Shown here in pieces: positions 1 through 5,745 of a DNA stretch of 11,115 nucleotides (the stretch's first letter is position 1; every line of letters begins with the position of its first letter). The DNA is from Flavobacteriales bacterium. GTDB lineage: Bacteria > Bacteroidota > Bacteroidia > Flavobacteriales > Flavobacteriaceae. The notes beneath the pieces are model-generated. The model had not been told where the DNA came from, ran no database searches, and saw nothing but the letters and a program-made list of their open reading frames with translations. A program made the translations under genes and the position numbers. The stretch lies in the NCBI GenBank assembly GCA_027008965.1, contig JALVDN010000169.1:1-11115 (forward strand), in the 5' to 3' direction.

Positions 1-207
1 AAAATATTACGTTCCGTTCATCAACAGCATGAAGATAACAAACGTATATCCAAACAACCGGAGAAACAATTTGGAGTTCCCGATAGCTTAAAACTAAAGC
101 TCATAGAACAATATTTTCCACAATACGAACAACTATACTATCCGTCATTGCATATGCAAAAAATATATCTTGACAAATACAGAAGATATAAAACAAAAGT
201 GAAATGA
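1..207 (+). CDS. C-terminal tail of an unidentified protein (5' end outside window)
   Basis: Reading frame 1 is open from the first base to the TGA at 205-207, giving 68 residues of a longer protein. The tail is basic and rich in Lys, Gln and Tyr (for example ending DKYRRYKTKVK), with no signal, membrane segment or motif that I recognise. Its stop overlaps the ybeY start as ATGA (204-207), the usual sign of translational coupling, so it is very probably the upstream member of a ybeY operon. In flavobacteria a large DUF4175 membrane protein often sits in this position. The tail does not clearly show that family, so I leave it unnamed. Confidence 0.7.
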   Translation, partial: KILRSVHQQHEDNKRISKQPEKQFGVPDSLKLKLIEQYFPQYEQLYYPSLHMQKIYLDKYRRYKTKVK

Positions 208-623
208 TTTTAGAAATAAACATATCTAATCACTTGAAAATCAACAATATAAATCATGATTTGATCGTTTCATGGCTTGATAAATGTGCTACGCTTCATA
301 ATAAAAAGATTAGCGTTTTAGAGATTCATATACTTACGGATGAAGAACTTTTAGATATAAATAAACAAATTTTCAATCGGGATTATTTAACAGATGTAAT
401 CTCTATAGCTTATCCCGGACCCAATGATATTTCAGGAAGTATATTCATTTCCTATGAAACAGTAAAAGAAAATGCTGAAAAATATTCGGTTTCTGCTGAA
501 GAAGAATTAAACAGAGTAATCATACATGGTTTACTTCATATTTTAGGTTTTGAAGACTCTACTACCGAAGAAAAGGAAAATATGCGTAATTGGGAAGATA
601 AATGTTTGAAATTATTAGTGTAA
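204..623 (+). CDS. ybeY: Endoribonuclease YbeY (rRNA maturation factor)
   Basis: YbeY is a small zinc-dependent single-strand endoribonuclease that acts in 16S rRNA 3'-end maturation and late ribosome quality control in the cytoplasm. The 139-residue product has the usual length. The family core TDVISI lies at residues 63-68 and the metal motif HGLLHILGFED at 108-118. The first two zinc ligands are H108 and H112. The third position, His in E. coli, is D118 here. From memory an Asp here is normal for Bacteroidetes, so it is not read as a defect. The ATG at 204 is supported by the ATGA overlap with the preceding stop. No Shine-Dalgarno is seen. mnmG follows after 38 bases, and the two are probably co-transcribed. 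Confidence 0.95.
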   Translation: MILEINISNHLKINNINHDLIVSWLDKCATLHNKKISVLEIHILTDEELLDINKQIFNRDYLTDVISIAYPGPNDISGSIFISYETVKENAEKYSVSAEEELNRVIIHGLLHILGFEDSTTEEKENMRNWEDKCLKLLV

Positions 624-646
624 TTTTGCATACCTATTTTAACAAA

Positions 647-662
647 TGTTCCACGTGAAACA
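647..662. other. parS: parS centromere-like site 1 (ParB binding), overlapping the mnmG start
   Basis: The sequence TGTTCCACGTGAAACA matches the ParB/Spo0J parS consensus TGTTNCACGTGAAACA at every defined base. With one flanking base on each side (646-663) it is an 18-bp near-palindrome. Its last A is the A of the mnmG ATG, so the site fills the place where a ribosome-binding site would be. In many bacteria parS sites cluster near the origin and load ParB for chromosome segregation. No ParB or ParA gene is in this window, so function rests on the match alone. Confidence 0.85.
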
Positions 663-2545
663 TGAAAAGATATAAACATCCCGAAAAATTTGATGTCATT
701 GTTGTCGGTGCCGGTCATGCCGGTTCCGAGGCGGCGGCCGCATCCGCCAATTTAGGCATGAAGACCTTACTTATCACCATGGATTTGACCAAAATAGCAC
801 AAATGAGTTGTAATCCTGCCATGGGAGGAATTGCCAAAGGTCAAATCGTTCGTGAAATTGATGCTTTGGGTGGTTATTCAGGTATTGTTTCCGATTTATC
901 CGCCGTACAATTCAGGATGTTAAACAGAAGTAAAGGTCCGGCCATGTGGAGTCCGAGAACCCAAAACGACAGACTGTTATTTACCAAATATTGGAGAGAA
1001 CAATTGGAGAAAATCCCTAATTTACATCTTATGGCCGATATGGTTGTTCAAATAACAACCCAAGGAGAACATGTGACGGGCGTGATAACCAAATTAGGTC
1101 TTGTAATATCAGCAAAAGCCGTGATACTAACGGCGGGTACTTTCATGAATGGTAAAATCTTTATTGGTCAAACACAAGTCACCGGTGGTCGAATAGGAGA
1201 GCCCGCCTCCTTCGGATTAACTGAGAATTTGGTTGATTTGGGATTTCAAGCCGGAAGAATGAAAACCGGAACACCACCGCGTATTGATATGCGATCGGTT
1301 GATTTTACTAAAATGGAAGAACAAAAAGGCGATGAAAATCCCGAAAAATTTTCTTTTTTACCCATCACCAAACCTCTAGAAAAACAATTGTCTTGCTGGA
1401 TTACCTATACGAACCCGCGCGTTCATGATACGCTTCGTATAGGCTTTAAAGAATCTCCTTTGTTTCAAGGAGAAATAGAAGGAACAGGACCGCGTTATTG
1501 CCCATCCATTGAAGATAAAATAGTAAGGTTCTCATCAAGAGATAGACATCAATTGTTCCTTGAACCGGAGGGATGGAATACTTACGAAATGTATGTAAAC
1601 GGCTTTTCCACTTCACTTCCTATAGATGTGCAATATGAATCCATGCGAAGAATACCGGGATTAGAGAACGTAAAAATCATGCGCTACGGATACGCTATTG
1701 AATATGATTATTTTCCACCCACACAACTCAAACACACACTGGAGACAAAACGAATAAAAAACTTGTATTTCGCAGGTCAAATCAATGGAACAACCGGTTA
1801 TGAAGAAGCCGCCGCTCAAGGTATTATGGCTGGTATTAACGCGGCATTACGTATTAAAGAACAAGAACCATTCATATTATCTAGAGATCAAGCATACATC
1901 GGGGTTTTAATTGATGATTTGGTTACCAAAGGAACCGATGAACCCTACAGAATGTTTACCTCACGCGCGGAATATCGTACGCTTCTACGCCAAGACAATG
2001 CCGATTTAAGGCTTACACCTTTATCACATAAAATCGGCTTGGCATCCGAAGAAAGAATGCGATTGGTGGAGCAAAAAGAAAAACAATTCAAACGTTTTAT
2101 AGCATTCATCAATAAAGAAAATATTTCACCAGAATCAATAAACCCTCTTTTGGAGAGTAAAAAAACACCGCCTGTTAAGCAAACATTTAAATTATCCAAA
2201 ATTTTGTCTCGTCCACAATTAACAGCCGATGATTATCTGAAAATTCATAAAATCAAGAAATTTACCGAAGAGAACAATATACTTCCAGAAGTGTTGAGAC
2301 AGGTGGAAATACACATGAAATATGCCAAGTATTTTGAAAAAGAGAAAATGCTTGCCGATAAAATGAAGCAATTGGAAGAGCTCAAAATTCCCGATAATTT
2401 TGATTATGATAAAATCCCTTCCTTATCTAATGAGGCCCGTGAAAAACTAAAAACCATACAACCTCGTACATTAGCCCAAGCATCGCGCATTAGTGGTGTA
2501 AGCCCCAGTGATATTCAAGTCTTGTTGGTTTATATGGGACGTTGA
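662..2545 (+). CDS. mnmG: tRNA uridine-5-carboxymethylaminomethyl modification enzyme MnmG (GidA)
   Basis: MnmG is an FAD enzyme that, with the GTPase MnmE, installs (carboxymethyl)aminomethyl groups on wobble U34 of tRNAs reading purine-ending codons. At 627 residues it is full length. The dinucleotide-binding motif GAGHAGSEAA is at 16-25, the C50-containing MSCNPAMGGIAKG at 48-60, KTGTPPRID at 201-209, and the second conserved cysteine C280 in GPRYCPSIEDK. The FAD-contacting GQINGTTGYEEAAAQG is at 372-387, the TDEPYRMFTSRAEYR block at 425-439, and a helical tRNA/MnmE-binding C-terminus follows. The ATG at 662 fits the family N-terminus. There is no Shine-Dalgarno, and the bases before it are parS. 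A second parS begins immediately after the stop. Confidence 0.98.
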   Translation: MKRYKHPEKFDVIVVGAGHAGSEAAAASANLGMKTLLITMDLTKIAQMSCNPAMGGIAKGQIVREIDALGGYSGIVSDLSAVQFRMLNRSKGPAMWSPRTQNDRLLFTKYWREQLEKIPNLHLMADMVVQITTQGEHVTGVITKLGLVISAKAVILTAGTFMNGKIFIGQTQVTGGRIGEPASFGLTENLVDLGFQAGRMKTGTPPRIDMRSVDFTKMEEQKGDENPEKFSFLPITKPLEKQLSCWITYTNPRVHDTLRIGFKESPLFQGEIEGTGPRYCPSIEDKIVRFSSRDRHQLFLEPEGWNTYEMYVNGFSTSLPIDVQYESMRRIPGLENVKIMRYGYAIEYDYFPPTQLKHTLETKRIKNLYFAGQINGTTGYEEAAAQGIMAGINAALRIKEQEPFILSRDQAYIGVLIDDLVTKGTDEPYRMFTSRAEYRTLLRQDNADLRLTPLSHKIGLASEERMRLVEQKEKQFKRFIAFINKENISPESINPLLESKKTPPVKQTFKLSKILSRPQLTADDYLKIHKIKKFTEENNILPEVLRQVEIHMKYAKYFEKEKMLADKMKQLEELKIPDNFDYDKIPSLSNEAREKLKTIQPRTLAQASRISGVSPSDIQVLLVYMGR

Positions 2546-2561
2546 TGTTTCACGTGGAACA
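2546..2561. other. parS: parS centromere-like site 2, between convergent gene ends
   Basis: The sequence TGTTTCACGTGGAACA is the exact reverse complement of the site at 647-662. The identity extends to 18 bp when the flanking bases (2545 and 2562) are included. It starts one base after the mnmG TGA and ends two bases before the stop codon of the minus-strand gene, so it fills almost the whole 18-base gap between the two convergent genes. The palindrome has no adjacent T-run, so it is unlikely to be an intrinsic terminator. ParB binding is inferred from the consensus match. Confidence 0.85.
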
Positions 2562-2563
2562 TC

Positions 2564-3136
2564 TTAATTAGCACGGGCAAATTTTTTCAAATCTATAGTA
2601 TAAGTACCGTTTAAATTTTTATCAACTTCATCCGATTGAAAATCTATTTGTAGTGTTTTATATTTAGAATGAACCTCAACTTTCAAATAACCTTGTTTGA
2701 GTTTTTTTACACCGCTTTGCGGGTGAAAAGCATAAAAGGCACTTACGGCTTGTAAATCTTCCAATTCGGAATCCTTCCATGTTCGCGAAGGAATAGGGGA
2801 AGGCAAATTGAAATATACCGAATATTCCATGTTTCCATCTGCTATATTTTTTCTTGCCTTTCTTATAAATGAAATAACAAGGACAACATGGTCTTTATTA
2901 TTTGCCAGTTCCGTATACATTTTGTTTGTTCTGTCTGCTTTGATAATCAATTTCTTCCCGGGAAGTAAACGGACTTGTTTTTTAAAAACAAAGTGCTCCG
3001 TTGAATCTAATGGCCTACTAAGAATAATGTCTTTATATTGATCCGTGGTTACAAGTATTTTTTTACTTGACTCGCATCTATTGAACGATAGAAAACCAAA
3101 AGGAATAATCAAAAACAACAGACTGTGAAATTTCAT
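2564..3136 (-). CDS. Small exported protein of unknown function
   Basis: The 190-residue product starts with a clear export signal: MKFH followed by a hydrophobic stretch to about residue 18. A cysteine at 21 (NRCESSKK) could make it a lipoprotein, but Arg and Asn before that Cys do not fit the usual lipobox, so simple secretion to the periplasm is equally possible. The mature part is Lys-rich with alternating hydrophobic stretches suggesting beta structure (KHVVLVIS-like and YLKVEVHSKYKTLQIDF segments around 82-90 and 150-166). I recognise no family. It is convergent with mnmG (parS between) and divergent from the universal stress gene across a 57-base AT-rich gap. Confidence 0.7.
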   Translation of the reverse strand: MKFHSLLFLIIPFGFLSFNRCESSKKILVTTDQYKDIILSRPLDSTEHFVFKKQVRLLPGKKLIIKADRTNKMYTELANNKDHVVLVISFIRKARKNIADGNMEYSVYFNLPSPIPSRTWKDSELEDLQAVSAFYAFHPQSGVKKLKQGYLKVEVHSKYKTLQIDFQSDEVDKNLNGTYTIDLKKFARAN

Positions 3137-3171
3137 CGGCTTAATTTTTATTTAAATTTAAAAATTTTTTT

Positions 3172-3179
3172 TATCTTTA
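3172..3179 (+). promoter_or_regulatory. Possible Bacteroidetes-type -7 element for the universal stress gene
   Basis: TATCTTTA differs from the Bacteroidetes -7 consensus TAnnTTTG only in the last base and lies about 15 bases before the ATG. No good TTTG -33 box is visible at the expected distance in this very AT-rich gap, so this is a weak candidate. Confidence 0.25.
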
Positions 3180-3193
3180 ATATGTAAAATAAA

Positions 3194-4051
3194 ATGACTA
3201 TGAAACGACTACTTGTTCCCGTTGATTTTTCTCCACGTGCCGAAGAAGCCCTCAAAGTGGCGGCTCAAATAGCTCGTAAAACAGGTGCAACCATCTATTT
3301 ACTCCACCTCATTGATTTACCCTCCGATGAAGTCGGAATGTTTCATGACGGTGTACCCACAGGCCCTGCCGCACTTATTCTCATGCAAAATGCACGTGAA
3401 AAATTCAAAGAATTATTAGATAAAGATTACCTGCGTGATATTCAAGTAGAAGATTATGTGGATTTCAATAAACCCTTTGAAGGTATATCGGATTATGCCA
3501 AAGAAAAAAACGTAGATTTAATCGTCATGGGTTCGCACGGACTATCCGATATACAAAGTTTTTTCGTGGGCTCCAATACCGAAAAAGTTGTTCGTACTTC
3601 CGAAATCCCTGTTTTGGTTATTAAAAAACCTGTAGAAAATTTTGATTTGAAAAATGTTGTTTTTGCATCCAATTTCCAAGAAGACATATGCCCGCTTTGT
3701 TTTCAAAAAATGACTTCATTTTTGAAATTATATGAACCTACGGTTCATCTGCTACGTGTCAATACACAAACCGGTTTTATGGCAACATACGAAAGTGAAG
3801 AACTCATAAATAATTTCATAAAGAAAATCAATGAAGCTTATCCACCGGAAAAAATCACCAAAAATATATACGATGATTATTCCGTTCAAGAGGGTATTTT
3901 CCATTTTGCCGACAAGGTAGGCGCCGACCTAATAGCCTTGAGCACACACGGACGTCAAGGAATACTTCATTTCTTGCAAAACAGCATCGCAGAAGACGTG
4001 GTAAACAAAGCCGAAAAGAATATTCTTACCGTAAAAATGCCTAACAAATGA
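3194..4051 (+). CDS. Tandem-domain universal stress protein (UspA family)
   Basis: This 285-residue cytoplasmic protein has two Usp alpha/beta domains, about residues 3-145 and 152-282. The first begins with the typical KRLLVPVDFS and has a complete ATP-binding signature, G113-x2-G116-x9-G126-S127 (GSHG, then GSNTEKVV). In the second (STHGRQGILHFLQNSIAED, 250-268) the matching positions are S250, G253, N263 and S264, so the nucleotide site is degenerate. Tandem Usps of this type are common in Bacteroidetes and respond to stress or energy state; the target is unknown. ATG codons at 3194 and 3200 are both plausible starts, the second giving the more typical MKRLL N-terminus. It is apparently transcribed alone, divergent from the exported protein. 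Confidence 0.92.
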   Translation: MTMKRLLVPVDFSPRAEEALKVAAQIARKTGATIYLLHLIDLPSDEVGMFHDGVPTGPAALILMQNAREKFKELLDKDYLRDIQVEDYVDFNKPFEGISDYAKEKNVDLIVMGSHGLSDIQSFFVGSNTEKVVRTSEIPVLVIKKPVENFDLKNVVFASNFQEDICPLCFQKMTSFLKLYEPTVHLLRVNTQTGFMATYESEELINNFIKKINEAYPPEKITKNIYDDYSVQEGIFHFADKVGADLIALSTHGRQGILHFLQNSIAEDVVNKAEKNILTVKMPNK

Positions 4052-4120
4052 CATAAAAAATTGAAAATTAAATAGTTATACATATTTTCCCGGGTGTTTT
4101 TATTATTTTGAAATTTTTTG

Positions 4121-4128
4121 TAATATTG
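4121..4128 (+). promoter_or_regulatory. Candidate -7 promoter element for the trp leader
   Basis: TAATATTG differs by one base from the Bacteroidetes -7 consensus TAnnTTTG. It would place the transcript start near 4135, about a dozen bases before the leader peptide ATG, a suitable distance for an attenuator. The upstream -33 region is only a T-run (about 4097-4101), so the assignment is tentative. The rest of 4052-4146 is AT-rich, with no clear terminator for the preceding gene. Confidence 0.35.
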
Positions 4129-4146
4129 CTGATGTAAGAAAAGAAA

Positions 4147-4221
4147 ATGAAATTATACATAAATAATACATTGCAAAATAACGCTTGGTGGTGGCAAATG
4201 AATACGTTCATTTGTCCGTAG
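4147..4221 (+). CDS. trpL: Tryptophan operon-type leader peptide with three consecutive Trp codons
   Basis: This 24-codon ORF runs from ATG 4147 to TAG 4219-4221. Three TGG codons in a row occur at 4186-4194 (residues 14-16, context NNAWWWQMN), which is extremely unlikely by chance in so short an ORF. It sits inside a set of alternative RNA hairpins ending in an intrinsic terminator just before a tryptophan synthase beta gene. It therefore acts as a ribosome sensor of charged Trp-tRNA. Stalling at the Trp codons covers the 5' arm of the 1:2 hairpin, while reading to the stop codon covers 4214-4223. The peptide itself probably has no other role. Confidence 0.88.
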   Translation: MKLYINNTLQNNAWWWQMNTFICP

Positions 4222-4228
4222 CGTTATT
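4177..4228 (+). promoter_or_regulatory. Attenuator 1:2 (pause/anti-antiterminator) hairpin
   Basis: The outer stem is AATAACGC (4177-4184) with GCGTTATT (4221-4228), a perfect 8 bp. The inner stem is GGCAAATGAA (4193-4202) with TTCATTTGTC (4207-4216), 10 bp with one G-U, closed by a TACG loop (UNCG-type tetraloop, 4203-4206). The Trp codons lie just inside the 5' arm. This fold ties up 4214-4223, the strand needed by the antiterminator. Confidence 0.75.
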
Positions 4229-4263
4229 GGCCATGTAAAATTTACAGGCGGTCCGTTGCGGAC
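4214..4263 (+). promoter_or_regulatory. Antiterminator (2:3 pairing) of the trp attenuator
   Basis: GTCCGTAGCG (4214-4223) can pair over its full ten bases, two of them G-U, with CGTTGCGGAC (4254-4263). That segment is the loop and much of the 3' arm of the terminator, so the two folds exclude each other. A small hairpin nested in between (GCC plus TGTAA at 4230-4238, bulged A, with TTACAGGC at 4242-4249) would also take the base of the terminator's 5' arm. The leader stop codon (4219-4221) lies within strand 2, as the attenuation model requires. Confidence 0.75.
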
Positions 4264-4274
4264 CGCCTTTTTTA
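4246..4274 (+). terminator. Intrinsic terminator of the trp attenuator
   Basis: AGGCGGTCCG (4246-4255) and CGGACCGCCT (4259-4268) form a perfect GC-rich 10-bp stem with a TTG loop, followed by six T's (4268-4273). It lies 25 bases downstream of the leader stop and about 30 bases before the trpB2 start. A strong terminator placed directly before a gene makes sense only as conditional attenuation. Confidence 0.9.
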
Positions 4275-4304
4275 TTTCTGAACAAACCCTAAAAATCAAA
4301 TCAT

Positions 4305-5687
4305 ATGAAAAACAAAAAACATCCCAAAAAAATCTACCTCAATGAAAATGAAATGCCACGTGCTTGGTACAACATCATGGCGGATATGAAAAACAAGCCG
4401 TTACCTCCGCTTCACCCGGCCACCAAGAAACCGGTTGGACCCGAAGATTTGGCGCCGTTGTTTCCCATGGAACTGATCAAACAAGAAGTCAGCACCGAGA
4501 AATTCATTGAAATCCCAGAAGAAGTGCTGGAAATCTACAAAATTTGGAGACCTTCACCGCTTATTCGTGCATACGGACTGGAAAAAGCATTGGATACACC
4601 CGCCAAAATATATTACAAATACGAAGGTGTTAGTCCGGCCGGTTCACATAAACCCAATACGGCCGTTCCGCAAGCATATTACAATTATAAGGAAGGCGTT
4701 AAAAAAATTACAACCGAAACAGGCGCGGGGCAATGGGGGAGTGCCTTGAGCTATGCCACCCAATTATTCGGCATTGAACTGCAAGTTTTTATGGTGAAAG
4801 TGAGTTATCATCAAAAACCCTATCGCAAAACCATGATGCGATTATGGAATGCCGATGTAGTGCCTTCACCCAGCCCGTTAACCGAAGTAGGCCGTAAAAT
4901 CCTTGAAGAAGACCCTGAAAATCCCGGCAGTTTGGGCATTGCCATCTCCGAAGCCGTGGAAATGGCAGTCAAAGATCCGCATACCAAATATGCGCTTGGT
5001 TCGGTATTGAACCATGTGCTTTTGCACCAAACCGTGATTGGGTTGGAAGCCAAAAAACAAATGGAAAAAGTGGATGCTTATCCCGATGTGATCATCGGAT
5101 GTTTCGGAGGCGGAAGCAATTTTGCCGGCATATCTTTCCCTTTCCTGGAAGATAAATTACTAAAAGACCAAAAAATGCGTGTTATTGCCGTAGAACCCGA
5201 ATCTTGCCCCAAACTCACCAGAGGACAATTTCGCTATGATTTCGGCGATTCGGTGGGTATGACCCCGCTCATTCCCATGTTCACGCTAGGACACACGTTT
5301 ATGCCGCCTTCCATACATGCCGGAGGATTGCGCTATCACGGAGCCGGAGCCATTGTAAGCCAACTACTCAAAGATGATATCATCGAAGCAAGTGCCGTGC
5401 ATCAAAACGAGAGTTTCCAAGCCGGACGACTATTCGCTCAAGCCGAAGGAATTATTCCCGCACCCGAGTCCACCCATGCCATAGCACAAACCATTCGCGA
5501 AGCTTTGCAGGCCAAAGAAGAGGGACTGGAAAAAACCATACTTTTCAACCTTTCGGGTCACGGCCATTTGGATTTGGGCGCTTATGAACAATTTCTGGAA
5601 GGAAAAACGCAAGACTATTCCGTCACCGATGAACAAATCAGTAAAAACCTCAAAGTGTTGGACCACATGCAAATTCCCAAAATATAA
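4305..5687 (+). CDS. trpB2: Tryptophan synthase beta chain, TrpB2-like (PLP-dependent)
   Basis: TrpB enzymes condense indole and L-serine to L-tryptophan. The 460-residue length, the N-terminal extension (about residues 1-80) and the WRPSPLIRA segment (81-89) mark the TrpB2 branch, which usually works without the standard TrpA partner. The PLP Schiff-base lysine is K116 in SPAGSHKPNTA, the catalytic glutamate E138 in ETGAGQWG, the phosphate cradle GGGSN is at 268-272, and the pyridine-contact serine is S417 in SGHG. No key residue is missing. The gene has its own Trp-codon attenuator upstream and a terminator downstream, so it is probably monocistronic and induced by tryptophan shortage. No trpA or other trp gene is in the window. 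Indole salvage or rescue is a plausible role, but this is inference. Confidence 0.93.
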   Translation: MKNKKHPKKIYLNENEMPRAWYNIMADMKNKPLPPLHPATKKPVGPEDLAPLFPMELIKQEVSTEKFIEIPEEVLEIYKIWRPSPLIRAYGLEKALDTPAKIYYKYEGVSPAGSHKPNTAVPQAYYNYKEGVKKITTETGAGQWGSALSYATQLFGIELQVFMVKVSYHQKPYRKTMMRLWNADVVPSPSPLTEVGRKILEEDPENPGSLGIAISEAVEMAVKDPHTKYALGSVLNHVLLHQTVIGLEAKKQMEKVDAYPDVIIGCFGGGSNFAGISFPFLEDKLLKDQKMRVIAVEPESCPKLTRGQFRYDFGDSVGMTPLIPMFTLGHTFMPPSIHAGGLRYHGAGAIVSQLLKDDIIEASAVHQNESFQAGRLFAQAEGIIPAPESTHAIAQTIREALQAKEEGLEKTILFNLSGHGHLDLGAYEQFLEGKTQDYSVTDEQISKNLKVLDHMQIPKI

Positions 5688-5694
5688 TCAAACG

Positions 5695-5721
5695 TCCCGG
5701 GTTGAAGCCCGGGATTTTTTT
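5695..5721 (+). terminator. Intrinsic terminator of trpB2
   Basis: TCCCGGG (5695-5701) pairs with CCCGGGA (5708-5714) over a 6-base loop and is followed by seven T's (5715-5721), starting seven bases after the trpB2 stop. Read on the minus strand, the bases after the hairpin are not T-rich, so it mainly serves the plus strand. No separate terminator is obvious for the convergent dnaE. Confidence 0.85.
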
Positions 5722-5745
5722 AATCAGTTAAATATCTTTAAAATA

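Noticed and set aside
1945..2199. Minus-strand ORF within mnmG, and similar shadows in usp, trpB2 and dnaE
   Set aside because: These are antisense frames of well-identified genes with no signals of their own.
3387..3402. CACGTGAAA-containing third parS-like site inside the universal stress gene
   Set aside because: Only the core and right half match (about 12 of 16 bases). The left half is wrong, so it is probably a chance CACGTG in coding DNA, as are those near 3232 and 4357.
4084..4098. TTTCCCGGG resembling half of a Noc binding site (ATTTCCCGGGAAAT)
   Set aside because: The right half does not match, and Noc is a Firmicutes protein. It was also considered as a terminator for the stress gene, but it has no stem-loop with a T-run.
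5695..5721. Terminator as bidirectional, also ending dnaE
   Set aside because: On the minus strand the sequence after the stem is not T-rich, so only plus-strand activity is supported.
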